Part shown: positions 7,112 through 14,400 of the stretch, in pieces
Numbering within the stretch: position 1 is the first letter of the stretch
Layout of the letters: the number at the start of each line of letters is the position of its first letter
Assembly (NCBI GenBank): GCA_964599655.1
Contig: CAZRGV010000066.1
Location: 1 to 32,561, forward strand
Length of the DNA: 32,561 bases
Source of the DNA: CAZRGV01 sp964599655
GTDB lineage: Bacteria > Planctomycetota > Planctomycetia > Isosphaerales > Isosphaeraceae
Direction of reading: 5' to 3'
Notes under the pieces: model-generated
Database searches by the model: none
What the model was told of the DNA's origin: nothing
What the model saw: only the letters and a program-made list of their open reading frames with translations
Position numbers and translations under genes: made by a program

Positions 7112-9550
7112 ATGGCGCAGAGCGTGGAGCGACTCCACTATATCCGCCGGTTCGACGAAATCGGCATTGACGACATCGCGCTGGTCGGCGGCAAGAATGC
7201 CTCGCTCGGAGAGATGTTTCGCGCGTTGATGTCCAAAGGCGTGAATGTCCCCGACGGGTTCGCGGTTACGGCGGAAGCCTATCGCGAATTCCTCCGGTCG
7301 GCGGGGCTCGATCGAACACTCCGGGAAATCCTGCAAGGGCTGGATACGCGGGACGTCGAGAACCTGCGACAGCGAGGAGCCAGGGCGCGACAGGCCGTTC
7401 TCTCGGCCAGTTTGCCGAAGGCGCTTCAGGAGGAGATTGTTCGGGCCTACGAACAACTCGGGGCGGCGGCGGGCTCGGCCACGCCGCTCGACGTGGCGGT
7501 CCGCAGCAGCGCGACGGCCGAGGACCTGCCCGACGCCAGCTTCGCGGGACAGCAGGAATCGTATCTGAACGTGCAAGGATCTCAGGCCCTGCTCGAGACG
7601 TGCCGGCGCTGCTTCGCGTCCTTGTTCACGGATCGGGCGATTTCGTACCGCGTGGACAAGGGATTCGATCATTTCAAGGTCGCCCTGTCGATCGGCGTGC
7701 AGCGCATGGTGCGGTCGGACCTGGGGGCCTCCGGCGTGATCTTCTCGATCGACACCGAGTCGGGCTTCCGCGACGTGGTGCTCATCAACTCGTCGTACGG
7801 CCTGGGCGAGAACGTCGTGCAGGGCTCGGTCAATCCCGACGAGTTTTATGTGTTCAAGCCGACCCTGTGGACCGGGCATCGGCCCATCTTGCAGAAGTCG
7901 CTCGGCACCAAGGAGTTCAAGCTCGTTTACGACGTCGGCGGGAGCAAGATGACCAAGAATGTTCCCGTGCCGCCCGATGATCGCGCCCGGTTCTCGATCA
8001 GCGACGACGACATCCTGGCCCTGGCCCGCTGGGCCTGCCTGATCGAAGACCACTACAGCGCCCGTCGAGGCCAACACACGCCGATGGACATGGAATGGGC
8101 CAAGGACGGCCGGACCGGCGGGGTGTTGGCTCGGGCGGGCCGTGACGTGACGGANNNNNNNNNNGTCCAGTCGCAGAAGCGAGCCGACCGCCTTGAGATC
8201 TATCGTTTGAAGAGCAAAGGGCGCGTTCTCGTGCGGGGCCGAAGCGTGGGTGAGAAGATTGGCCGTGGACCGGTCCGCGTGATCAAGAGCGTGCAGGAGC
8301 TTCAGCAGTTCCGCGACGGCGAGGTCCTCGTCACCGACAAGACCGACCCCGACTGGGAGCCGACCATGAAAAAGGCGGCGGCCGTCGTGACCAACCGGGG
8401 CGGCCGAACCTGCCACGCCGCGATCGTCAGCCGAGAGCTTGGACTCCCCGCGATCGTCGGCACCGAGCAAGGAACCGAGCGGCTTCGCGACGGCCAGGAG
8501 GTCACGGTCTCTTGCGCCGAGGGGGAAACCGGCTTCGTCTACGAGGGCTTGCTCGACTTCGACGTGGAACAACGCGATCTCCACGAGATCACGCGGCCGA
8601 AAACGAAAATCATGATGAACGTGGCGAATCCCGCGGAAGCCTTCCACCTGTCGTTCCTGCCCAACGACGGCGTGGGGCTGGCTCGCGAGGAATTCATCAT
8701 CAGCACATATATCAAGATTCACCCGATGGCGCTCGTGGACTACGACCGCCTCGAGGATGCCGAAGTCCGGTCGCGGATCGACCTTCTGACGGCTGGTTAC
8801 GACGACAAGCCCCAGTTCTTCGTCGACAAGCTGGCCCAGGGGGTGGGCATGATCGCGGCGGCGTTCTACCCGAAGGACGTCATCGTCCGCCTGAGCGACT
8901 TCAAGACCAATGAATACGCCAATCTGATTGGAGGCCGCGGCTACGAGCCGACCGAGGAGAATCCGATGCTCGGGTTCCGGGGGGCCTCGCGCTACTATAA
9001 TCCGCGCTATCAGGCCGGATTCGCTCTCGAATGCCGGGCGATGAAGAAGGTCCGCGACGAGATGGGGCTGACGAACCTCAAGCTGATGGTTCCGTTCTGC
9101 CGGACCGTGGAGGAAGGCGAGCGGGTGCTGGCCGAGATGCGGAAACACGGACTGTCGCGTGGCGAGAATGGCCTGGAGGTCTACGTCATGTGCGAGATTC
9201 CCAGCAACGTGATTCTCGCCGATCAGTTCGCCCGCGTCTTCGACGGCTTCTCGATCGGCTCGAACGACCTGACCCAGCTGGTGCTCGGGGTCGATCGCGA
9301 CTCGGAGATCGTCGCCCCGATCTTCGACGAGCGCAATCCGGCGGTGATGTCGATGGTCGCCTCGGTCATCCAGGCGGCCAGGGCCAGCGGCTCGAAAATC
9401 GGCATCTGCGGCCAGGCGCCCAGCGACTACCCCGAATTCGCCCGCTTCCTGGTCGAGCAGGGCATCGACAGCATTTCGCTCAACCCCGACGCGGTGCTGC
9501 GCACCACGCTCAGCATCCTGGAGCTCGAGGCCGCGACGACCTCGCGTTGA
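7112..9550 (+). CDS. ppsA: Phosphoenolpyruvate synthase (contains a 10-N gap)
   Basis: PEP synthase converts pyruvate, ATP and water to phosphoenolpyruvate, AMP and phosphate, an entry to gluconeogenesis in the cytoplasm. As assembled it has 812 residues, close to the E. coli enzyme (792). The N-terminal nucleotide-binding domain starts LVGGKNASLGEMF and includes RSSATAEDLPDASFAGQQES. The swivelling domain carries the phospho-accepting histidine H435 in GGRTCHAAIVSRELG. The C-terminal PEP-binding barrel has GVGLAREEF and ICGQAPSDYPEFA with the conserved cysteine. ATG 7112 has GAGGAAGG 6 bases upstream. Just before the gap, where the family reads GELFIVQARPETV, the translation is GGVLARAGRDVT, so bases about 8119-8154 are likely erroneous. 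The galactokinase-like gene follows 121 bases later, after a hairpin. Confidence 0.95.
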   Translation: MAQSVERLHYIRRFDEIGIDDIALVGGKNASLGEMFRALMSKGVNVPDGFAVTAEAYREFLRSAGLDRTLREILQGLDTRDVENLRQRGARARQAVLSASLPKALQEEIVRAYEQLGAAAGSATPLDVAVRSSATAEDLPDASFAGQQESYLNVQGSQALLETCRRCFASLFTDRAISYRVDKGFDHFKVALSIGVQRMVRSDLGASGVIFSIDTESGFRDVVLINSSYGLGENVVQGSVNPDEFYVFKPTLWTGHRPILQKSLGTKEFKLVYDVGGSKMTKNVPVPPDDRARFSISDDDILALARWACLIEDHYSARRGQHTPMDMEWAKDGRTGGVLARAGRDVTXXXXVQSQKRADRLEIYRLKSKGRVLVRGRSVGEKIGRGPVRVIKSVQELQQFRDGEVLVTDKTDPDWEPTMKKAAAVVTNRGGRTCHAAIVSRELGLPAIVGTEQGTERLRDGQEVTVSCAEGETGFVYEGLLDFDVEQRDLHEITRPKTKIMMNVANPAEAFHLSFLPNDGVGLAREEFIISTYIKIHPMALVDYDRLEDAEVRSRIDLLTAGYDDKPQFFVDKLAQGVGMIAAAFYPKDVIVRLSDFKTNEYANLIGGRGYEPTEENPMLGFRGASRYYNPRYQAGFALECRAMKKVRDEMGLTNLKLMVPFCRTVEEGERVLAEMRKHGLSRGENGLEVYVMCEIPSNVILADQFARVFDGFSIGSNDLTQLVLGVDRDSEIVAPIFDERNPAVMSMVASVIQAARASGSKIGICGQAPSDYPEFARFLVEQGIDSISLNPDAVLRTTLSILELEAATTSR
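8155..8164. other. Assembly gap of 10 N inside ppsA
   Basis: Ten N sit between the nucleotide-binding and swivelling domains. The reading frame is preserved only by the arbitrary gap length. The 35 bases before it do not encode the conserved family motif, while those after it (VQSQKRADRL) do. Confidence 0.95.
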
Positions 9551-9560
9551 GCGGCCCGTT

Positions 9561-9604
9561 GCGGAGGGCCCCTCGCCGGCTCGGCTGGCCAATGGGCCCT
9601 TCGC
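9561..9604 (+). terminator. Possible ppsA terminator hairpin without U-tract
   Basis: GCGGAGGGCCC (9561-9571) can pair with GGGCCCTTCGC (9594-9604), an 11-bp stem with one wobble, 10 bases after the ppsA stop. No T-run follows, so it may be a weak or factor-dependent terminator, or an mRNA-stabilising hairpin. Confidence 0.4.
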
Positions 9605-9671
9605 GCGATACGCTGGGTCATCGTGGAAGGACTCGAGACAATCGCCCAGACGAAACTTCATCGTTCCCGTC

Positions 9672-10931
9672 ATGACGACAAACCCGACTGAGAGCGCGCT
9701 CGACGCCTTTCGAAACGCCTTCGGCGGCGAGCCGACCGTGCTGGGACAGGCGCCGGGGCGTGTTGAGCTGCTGGGGAATCATACCGACTACAACGGCGGG
9801 CTCGTGATGGCGGCGGCCATCGACCGTTCGACGGTCGTGGTGGGAAGGCCGGTCTCCGTGCGCGAGGTCCGCGTCCGCTCCGTCGGACTGGATGAGACCG
9901 ACCGCTTCGCGATGGACCGGATTTCGGCCAATGGGGCAGGGCACTGGTCGAACTATGTTCGAGGGGTGATCGCAACGCTGCAAGGGGTGCTCGGCCCGGC
10001 GGTGTCGGGCTTCGAGGCGGCCATCGCGGGCAACGTGCCGCTCGGGGCGGGACTTTCCAGCTCGGCGAGCCTGCAAGGAGCGCTCGCGTTGTTCCTGAGG
10101 CAGGCCGGAATCTTCCGCTGGCCCTGGCCGTTCGACGGCCTCGACGGTGCCGATCCGAAGGCGTCCGACCTGGCCCGGATGGAGCTGGCGAAGGTCCTGC
10201 GGCGGTCGGAGAACGAGTTCGTGGGCGTGGCTTCGGGATTGCTCGACCAGTTCACGGTCCTGTTCGGCCGCGAGGGGCAGGCGCTTCGGCTCGATTGCTG
10301 GAGCCTGGCCCACGAGGTCTTGCCGCTGGGAAACCCCGCGCCAGCCCTCGTGGTCTGCGACTCGAAAACCTCGAGACGGCTGGCCGATGGCATGTACAAC
10401 CAACGACGCGCCGAGTGCGAACGGATCAACGATTTTTTTCGGGAGAAAATCCTCCACAAAGGGCCGTTTCTGCTAAGCTGGGTGACGCTCGACGAACTGC
10501 GAGACTCGTGGGACGAACTCGACCCAGTTGGCCGTCGGCGCGCCCGACACGTGCTGAGCGAGAACGACCGAGTGCGGCAAGGAACCGAGGCGCTGAAGGC
10601 GGGCGACACAGCGCGATTCGGCCGGTTGATGACAGCCTCGCACGCCTCGAGCCGCGACGACTTCGAGAACAGCTCGCCGGCCCTCGACGCGTTGATCGCG
10701 GCGGCCGAGGAGTCTCCGGGATTCCTCGGCGGCAAGCTGTCGGGAGCCGGCTGGGCGGGTTGCACGGTCAACCTCGTCGAGTCCGGGAAGGCCGAGTCGT
10801 TCGCGACGTCGTTGGCCGAGGGGTACGCGCGTCGGACCGGCATCGAACCGACGGTGCACATCTGCCGGGCCGCGGAGGGAGCAACCGGCCGCCTTCTCGA
10901 TGGATCGAAAAAGAACAGAAAACTTTCATAA
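9672..10931 (+). CDS. galK: Galactokinase (GHMP kinase family)
   Basis: Galactokinase phosphorylates galactose at C1 with ATP in the Leloir pathway. The 419-residue protein has the three GHMP motifs. The sugar-binding signature GRVELLGNHTDYNGG is near residues 29-43, the ATP loop PLGAGLSSSASL near 123-134, and the C-terminal GGKLSGAGWAGC near 353-364. DQFTVLFG near 192 carries the expected catalytic aspartate. The signature normally reads GEHTDYN; here the glutamate is Asn. Related GHMP kinases (for example N-acetylgalactosamine or arabinose kinases) share these motifs, so the sugar is not certain. ATG 9672 begins the homologous region; its ribosome site is weak. No other gal genes are nearby. 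It follows ppsA by 121 bases and is 145 bases ahead of the next gene. Confidence 0.85.
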   Translation: MTTNPTESALDAFRNAFGGEPTVLGQAPGRVELLGNHTDYNGGLVMAAAIDRSTVVVGRPVSVREVRVRSVGLDETDRFAMDRISANGAGHWSNYVRGVIATLQGVLGPAVSGFEAAIAGNVPLGAGLSSSASLQGALALFLRQAGIFRWPWPFDGLDGADPKASDLARMELAKVLRRSENEFVGVASGLLDQFTVLFGREGQALRLDCWSLAHEVLPLGNPAPALVVCDSKTSRRLADGMYNQRRAECERINDFFREKILHKGPFLLSWVTLDELRDSWDELDPVGRRRARHVLSENDRVRQGTEALKAGDTARFGRLMTASHASSRDDFENSSPALDALIAAAEESPGFLGGKLSGAGWAGCTVNLVESGKAESFATSLAEGYARRTGIEPTVHICRAAEGATGRLLDGSKKNRKLS

Positions 10932-10983
10932 CGACATGGTGCCGGTCCTGGCGAGCTCGACGGTGCGGAACGCGCCCCGAATC

Positions 10984-11048
10984 TGGTAAGATCGGGAAGA
11001 CTCGATCCCCCAGGATCGGGCCGGCGGGCCCCTGGATCGAGCCGGCCC
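10984..11048 (+). promoter_or_regulatory. Possible extended -10 promoter and structured leader of the mtoX operon
   Basis: TG-n-TAAGAT at 10984-10992 could be an extended -10; no clear -35 is present. The following leader can fold in competing ways. TCGATCC (11002-11008) can pair with GGATCG (11013-11018) or GGATCGA (11034-11040), and GGGCCGGC (11018-11025) is a perfect inverted match to GCCGGCCC (11041-11048). Confidence 0.35.
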
Positions 11049-11075
11049 GGCCATGTCGTGGAAGGGAGACGCGCC

Positions 11076-11282
11076 GTGAACCTCGTTAAAGTCGGTTCCA
11101 CCTATCTGAATATTGACCAGGCGACCGAGATTCGCGACACGGGCGTGGATCTCGAGGTCTTCTTTGCCTCCGACAAGGCGACCGTTTTGCGAGGCGCCGA
11201 CGCCGAAAAGCTCCGGGGCTGGCTCAACGCGATCGCGCGAGACCTGAACCCACCCGAAACGGAGCCGGACACGGACGCTTGA
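11076..11282 (+). CDS. Small protein of unknown function at the head of the mtoX operon
   Basis: This 68-residue soluble protein begins MNLVKVGSTYLNIDQATEIRD. Two short beta-like segments follow (VDLEVFFASDKATVL), then a helix (DAEKLRGWLNAIARDL). The family is not recognised. The pattern recalls compact single-domain proteins that bind a ligand or partner, but nothing more can be said. GTG 11076 is chosen because GGGAG lies 7-8 bases upstream; an in-frame GTG at 11058 lacks a site. The methanethiol-oxidase-like gene starts 45 bases after its stop, so the two are probably co-transcribed. Confidence 0.65.
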   Translation: MNLVKVGSTYLNIDQATEIRDTGVDLEVFFASDKATVLRGADAEKLRGWLNAIARDLNPPETEPDTDA

Positions 11283-11326
11283 TCGGTGATTTCCTCCCCG
11301 CATGTCCTTAAGATGAGGATTGGAAC

Positions 11327-12535
11327 ATGAATCTTCGACGATTTCGGAGTGGTCTGGCCGCGTGGATCATGCTCGCGGTTCCCGGCCTCGTGGCGGGGGA
11401 GACCTGCCTCTCGCCGTACGTGAAGCGGCTGGACCGGCACGAAAAGTACCTGTACCTCTTCTGCGTGGACGCCGACGCCAAGGATAACGACTTCGTCGCG
11501 GTGATTGACGTCGACCCGAAGAGTCCGACCTACTCGAAGATTCTGAACACGGTCGATCTCGGCTCGAAGGGGAACGAGACCCACCACTGGGGCTACACCG
11601 ACGACCGCGCGCGGATTTGGGCGGGCGGCCTGTTTTCGAGCCGGATCTGGATCCTCGACGTGGCCACCGACCCGGCGAAACCCCGGATCGAGCGGGTGCT
11701 GGAGAACGTGCCGGAAGAGACCGGGCTGTCGGGCCCGCACACCTACTATGCCCTGCCGGGCCGGATGCTGATCAGCTTCCTCGGCTCGGCCGACGGGGGC
11801 CTTCCGGCCGGCCTGGCCGAGTTCACCAACGACGGCAAGTTCATCCGCCGGATCGACAGCCCCAAGGATGCCCCCTACGGCTACGACCTGGCGATCAAGC
11901 CCGACCTGAACCGGATGGTGACCAGCAGCTTCACGCCGAAACGGAACTACAGCAAGCCGCTCGCCGAAATGGACATGAAGGACTTCGGCGACGAAATGGT
12001 TGTCTGGGACTTCAAGGCCCGAAAGCCCTTGCAGGTGGGCAAGGCGGGCCCGGCCCCCCTGGAGGTTCGCTGGTCACTCAAGGAGGGGAACAATTACGGT
12101 TTCACCAACTGTGCTCTGGATAATTCGATCTGGCTCTTCCAGGGCAAGGACGACGGCACGTACGACTTCCAGCGCGTGGCGAAAACCGGCCCCTTGCCGG
12201 CCGATCTGCGGCAAAGCCCCGACGACCGCTACCTGTTCGTCTCCTGCTTCGGGGCCGACGAAATCCAGCAGTGGGACGTCTCCGACCCCAAGCACCCCAA
12301 ACTTTTCAGCACCGCGAAGATCGGCGACCAGCCGAACATGATGCACATTCCCATGGACGGCAAGCGCATGTATGTGTCTAATAGCTTGCTCTCAACCATG
12401 GACCGCGAAAACACCTTCTGGGTCCGCAAGATTCTGATCGGGCCGGATGGGATGACGATCGACAAGTCGTTCGAGGTCGACCTGAACCACTTCCCCACGG
12501 GCCCCGCCCGGGGACACGACATGCTGCTGAACTGA
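11327..12535 (+). CDS. mtoX: Exported SBP56/selenium-binding-protein family, methanethiol-oxidase-like
   Basis: SBP56 (SELENBP1) proteins include the copper-dependent methanethiol oxidase, which turns methanethiol into formaldehyde, hydrogen sulfide and hydrogen peroxide. The 402-residue product has a signal peptide (about residues 8-24, ending LVAG). It shows family features: FVAVIDVDPKSPTYSKI, the paired histidines ETHHWGY (H86, H87), SSRIWILDV, GPHTYYALPG (H138), PLEVRWS and DGKRMYVSNSLLS. A late histidine sits in GPARGHDML (H397). It is shorter than human SELENBP1 (about 470 residues). In GPHTxH the second histidine is Tyr, so enzymatic activity is not assured. GAGGA at 11315-11319, 7 bases before ATG 11327, sets the start. 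The SCO copper-chaperone gene 62 bases downstream matches the known mtoX-SCO1/senC gene arrangement and supports a copper enzyme outside the cytoplasm. Confidence 0.82.
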   Translation: MNLRRFRSGLAAWIMLAVPGLVAGETCLSPYVKRLDRHEKYLYLFCVDADAKDNDFVAVIDVDPKSPTYSKILNTVDLGSKGNETHHWGYTDDRARIWAGGLFSSRIWILDVATDPAKPRIERVLENVPEETGLSGPHTYYALPGRMLISFLGSADGGLPAGLAEFTNDGKFIRRIDSPKDAPYGYDLAIKPDLNRMVTSSFTPKRNYSKPLAEMDMKDFGDEMVVWDFKARKPLQVGKAGPAPLEVRWSLKEGNNYGFTNCALDNSIWLFQGKDDGTYDFQRVAKTGPLPADLRQSPDDRYLFVSCFGADEIQQWDVSDPKHPKLFSTAKIGDQPNMMHIPMDGKRMYVSNSLLSTMDRENTFWVRKILIGPDGMTIDKSFEVDLNHFPTGPARGHDMLLN

Positions 12536-12597
12536 GAGGGGACGCGGAGGCAACGCGGAGCGCGCGGGGGTTCGCGGGGGAAGGAAGAGAAAGAAGA

Positions 12598-13209
12598 ATG
12601 CACGTTCACGAAAATACAAAGAGGTCTTGGATTTTTACGATTCTTCTGCTCCTCCCGGCGACCGCCGCGCGCTCCGCGGACTCGCCGGATTCTTACCTGG
12701 CGGACATCGGCCCCGCGCCCGAGGTGCGGTTGATCGACGCGCGAGAGAAACCGTTCGACCTGTCGAGCCTGCGGGGCAAGGCTGTGCTGGTCAGCTTCAT
12801 CTACACGACCTGCAACGGCGCTTGCCCGGCCACCACGCTTCGGTTGAGCCTGATCCAGCACGCGCTCGAAACGGCGGGGCTCTGGGGCTCTCGGGTCGAG
12901 TTCGTCTCGATCACCCTGGACCCATCACAGGACGTTCCCGAAGTCCTCCGGCGCTACGCGAGCCTCTACGACGCCGAGCCCGACGCCTGGCATTTCCTGA
13001 CCGGTCCGCCCGACCAGGTCAACGAGGTGATCGCCTCGTGGGACATGTGGGTCCGGCGAACCGATCAGGGCGCGCTCGACCACCCCTCTCGCGTCTTTCT
13101 GGTCGACCCCAGGGGGCACCAGCGCGAGATCTACAACCTCGACTTTCTCCAGCCGAAAACGGTTGTGCGCGACGTGCGAGCGGTCCTCGCCGGGAGCGAG
13201 GGTCCCTGA
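12598..13209 (+). CDS. SCO1/SenC family copper chaperone
   Basis: SCO proteins are membrane- or wall-facing thioredoxin-fold proteins that deliver copper to enzymes such as cytochrome oxidase. The 203-residue product has an N-terminal hydrophobic segment (WIFTILLLLPATAARS, about 11-26). The SCO core then carries the copper-binding CNGAC motif (C72, C76 in TTCNGACP) and a histidine (H162 in DHPSRVFLVDP) in the usual C-terminal place. VEFVSITLDPSQD is typical. A purine-rich stretch (GGAAGAGAAAGAAG) just before ATG 12598 is the ribosome site. The position directly behind the SBP56 gene suggests that it metallates that protein; a role in respiratory oxidase assembly cannot be excluded. Confidence 0.88.
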   Translation: MHVHENTKRSWIFTILLLLPATAARSADSPDSYLADIGPAPEVRLIDAREKPFDLSSLRGKAVLVSFIYTTCNGACPATTLRLSLIQHALETAGLWGSRVEFVSITLDPSQDVPEVLRRYASLYDAEPDAWHFLTGPPDQVNEVIASWDMWVRRTDQGALDHPSRVFLVDPRGHQREIYNLDFLQPKTVVRDVRAVLAGSEGP

Positions 13210-13315
13210 TCGAGCAGGCCGTCCGCCACACCGTCCCCCGTGTTCGGCGGCCAGGGAGCCGCTCCCGAACGTCCGCAACGATGTCTCGGTTCCCCACGGA
13301 TGAGGAATTGTGCTC

Positions 13316-14239
13316 ATGTCGAGTGCCTCGGCGGAGAGAGCGTCCCGCCTGCTCGTGATTCTCAACCCAAGCTCCGGAAGCCAGGTCGCCGACCACGTCC
13401 GCCGAATCCTCCACCATCGCTCAGCACGGGCCGAGGCCGACTGCGACATTCACGAAATCCGCCCCGAGGAGAACCTCTCCGAACTGGCTCGCGACGCGGC
13501 CGCTCGTGGCTGCGACCTGATCGTCGCCGCCGGTGGCGACGGCACGGTCTCGGCGGTCGCCAACGGCCTGGTCGGAACCGGCGCGAAACTGGGCATCCTC
13601 CCCCTGGGAACGGCCAACGTGCTGGCCGGCGAGCTCGGCGTTCCGATCAACTTAGACGAAGCTTGTGACTTATTGATGTTTTCCTGTGATGAAATTCTAA
13701 TCGACGCAATGCGCATCGGCGAGCGGTGTTATTTCACCCAGGTCGGCATCGGCCTCGACGCCCTGATGATCCGCGACACCCGGCGGGAACACAAGCGACG
13801 GTTCGGACGGCTCGCCTACGTCTGGACGATGATGTGCCGGCTGGCCGGCTGGCAGCCTCGAAGGTTCTCGATCACCATTGGTGACCGAAGGCTCCGACGC
13901 CGGGCCTCGCAGGTCTTGATCGCCAACAGCGGCACCCTGGGCCAACGGCCGTTTCGCTGGGGGCCGGATATCCGGCTCGACGACGGCCTGCTCTGCGTCT
14001 GCGTCATTCGGGCCAGGAGCTGGCGCGACTACCTCCGCGTGGCCTGGAACTTCGTCCGGGGCCGCCATCGGCTCGATCCGAACGTCTCCTATGTGGACAC
14101 CGATCAGACCGTGCGTGTCGACGCCGACCGGCCGCTCCCGGTTCAGGCCGACGGCGAGCTCATCGGGGAAACACCCGTCGCCGTCGAGATCGTCCCCCGC
14201 GCCGTTCGGGTCCTGGTTCCGCCGAGGTCGTCGCGCTGA
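13316..14239 (+). CDS. DgkB/YegS-type diacylglycerol (lipid) kinase
   Basis: This family phosphorylates diacylglycerol or related lipids with ATP on the cytoplasmic face of the membrane. The 307-residue protein opens with LLVILNPSSGSQ. It has the nucleotide-binding GGDGT motif near residues 73-77, then LGILPLGTANVLAGELGVP and FTQVGIGLDALMI. The C-terminal beta-sandwich ends PVQADGELIGETPVAVEIVP. It has no transmembrane segment. ATG 13316 is preferred over the GTG two codons earlier because GAGGA (13302-13306) is 9 bases from it. Around 13650-13705 a run of AT-rich codons (TTA, TTA, CTA, GAA, TGT) contrasts with the usual CTG/CTC style. The lipid substrate cannot be told from sequence; sphingosine- or ceramide-like lipids are alternatives. 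Confidence 0.85.
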   Translation: MSSASAERASRLLVILNPSSGSQVADHVRRILHHRSARAEADCDIHEIRPEENLSELARDAAARGCDLIVAAGGDGTVSAVANGLVGTGAKLGILPLGTANVLAGELGVPINLDEACDLLMFSCDEILIDAMRIGERCYFTQVGIGLDALMIRDTRREHKRRFGRLAYVWTMMCRLAGWQPRRFSITIGDRRLRRRASQVLIANSGTLGQRPFRWGPDIRLDDGLLCVCVIRARSWRDYLRVAWNFVRGRHRLDPNVSYVDTDQTVRVDADRPLPVQADGELIGETPVAVEIVPRAVRVLVPPRSSR

Positions 14240-14263
14240 GGGTCCGTTCTTGCCGGATGGTGA

Positions 14264-14292
14264 TTGACGCGGCCCGTCTCCTGGAACGTAAT
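14264..14292 (+). promoter_or_regulatory. Candidate promoter for the 5'-nucleotidase gene
   Basis: TTGACG (14264-14269) and CGTAAT (14287-14292) are 17 bases apart, about 110 bases before ATG 14401 and just after the lipid-kinase stop. Confidence 0.4.
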
Positions 14293-14400
14293 GGTGACCG
14301 CGGCCAGACCGTTCGTCCCGCCGCGATCGTTTCGTGTCCTTCGTGGATCGAAGACCACGATCCCCCCTGTGAACTCTCCATCGACGGAGACGACGGATCG

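Noticed and set aside
7049..9673. 874-residue minus-strand open frame opposite ppsA
   Set aside because: It is a shadow of ppsA: codon bias in GC-rich DNA keeps the opposite strand open. The translation has no domain and crosses the gap.
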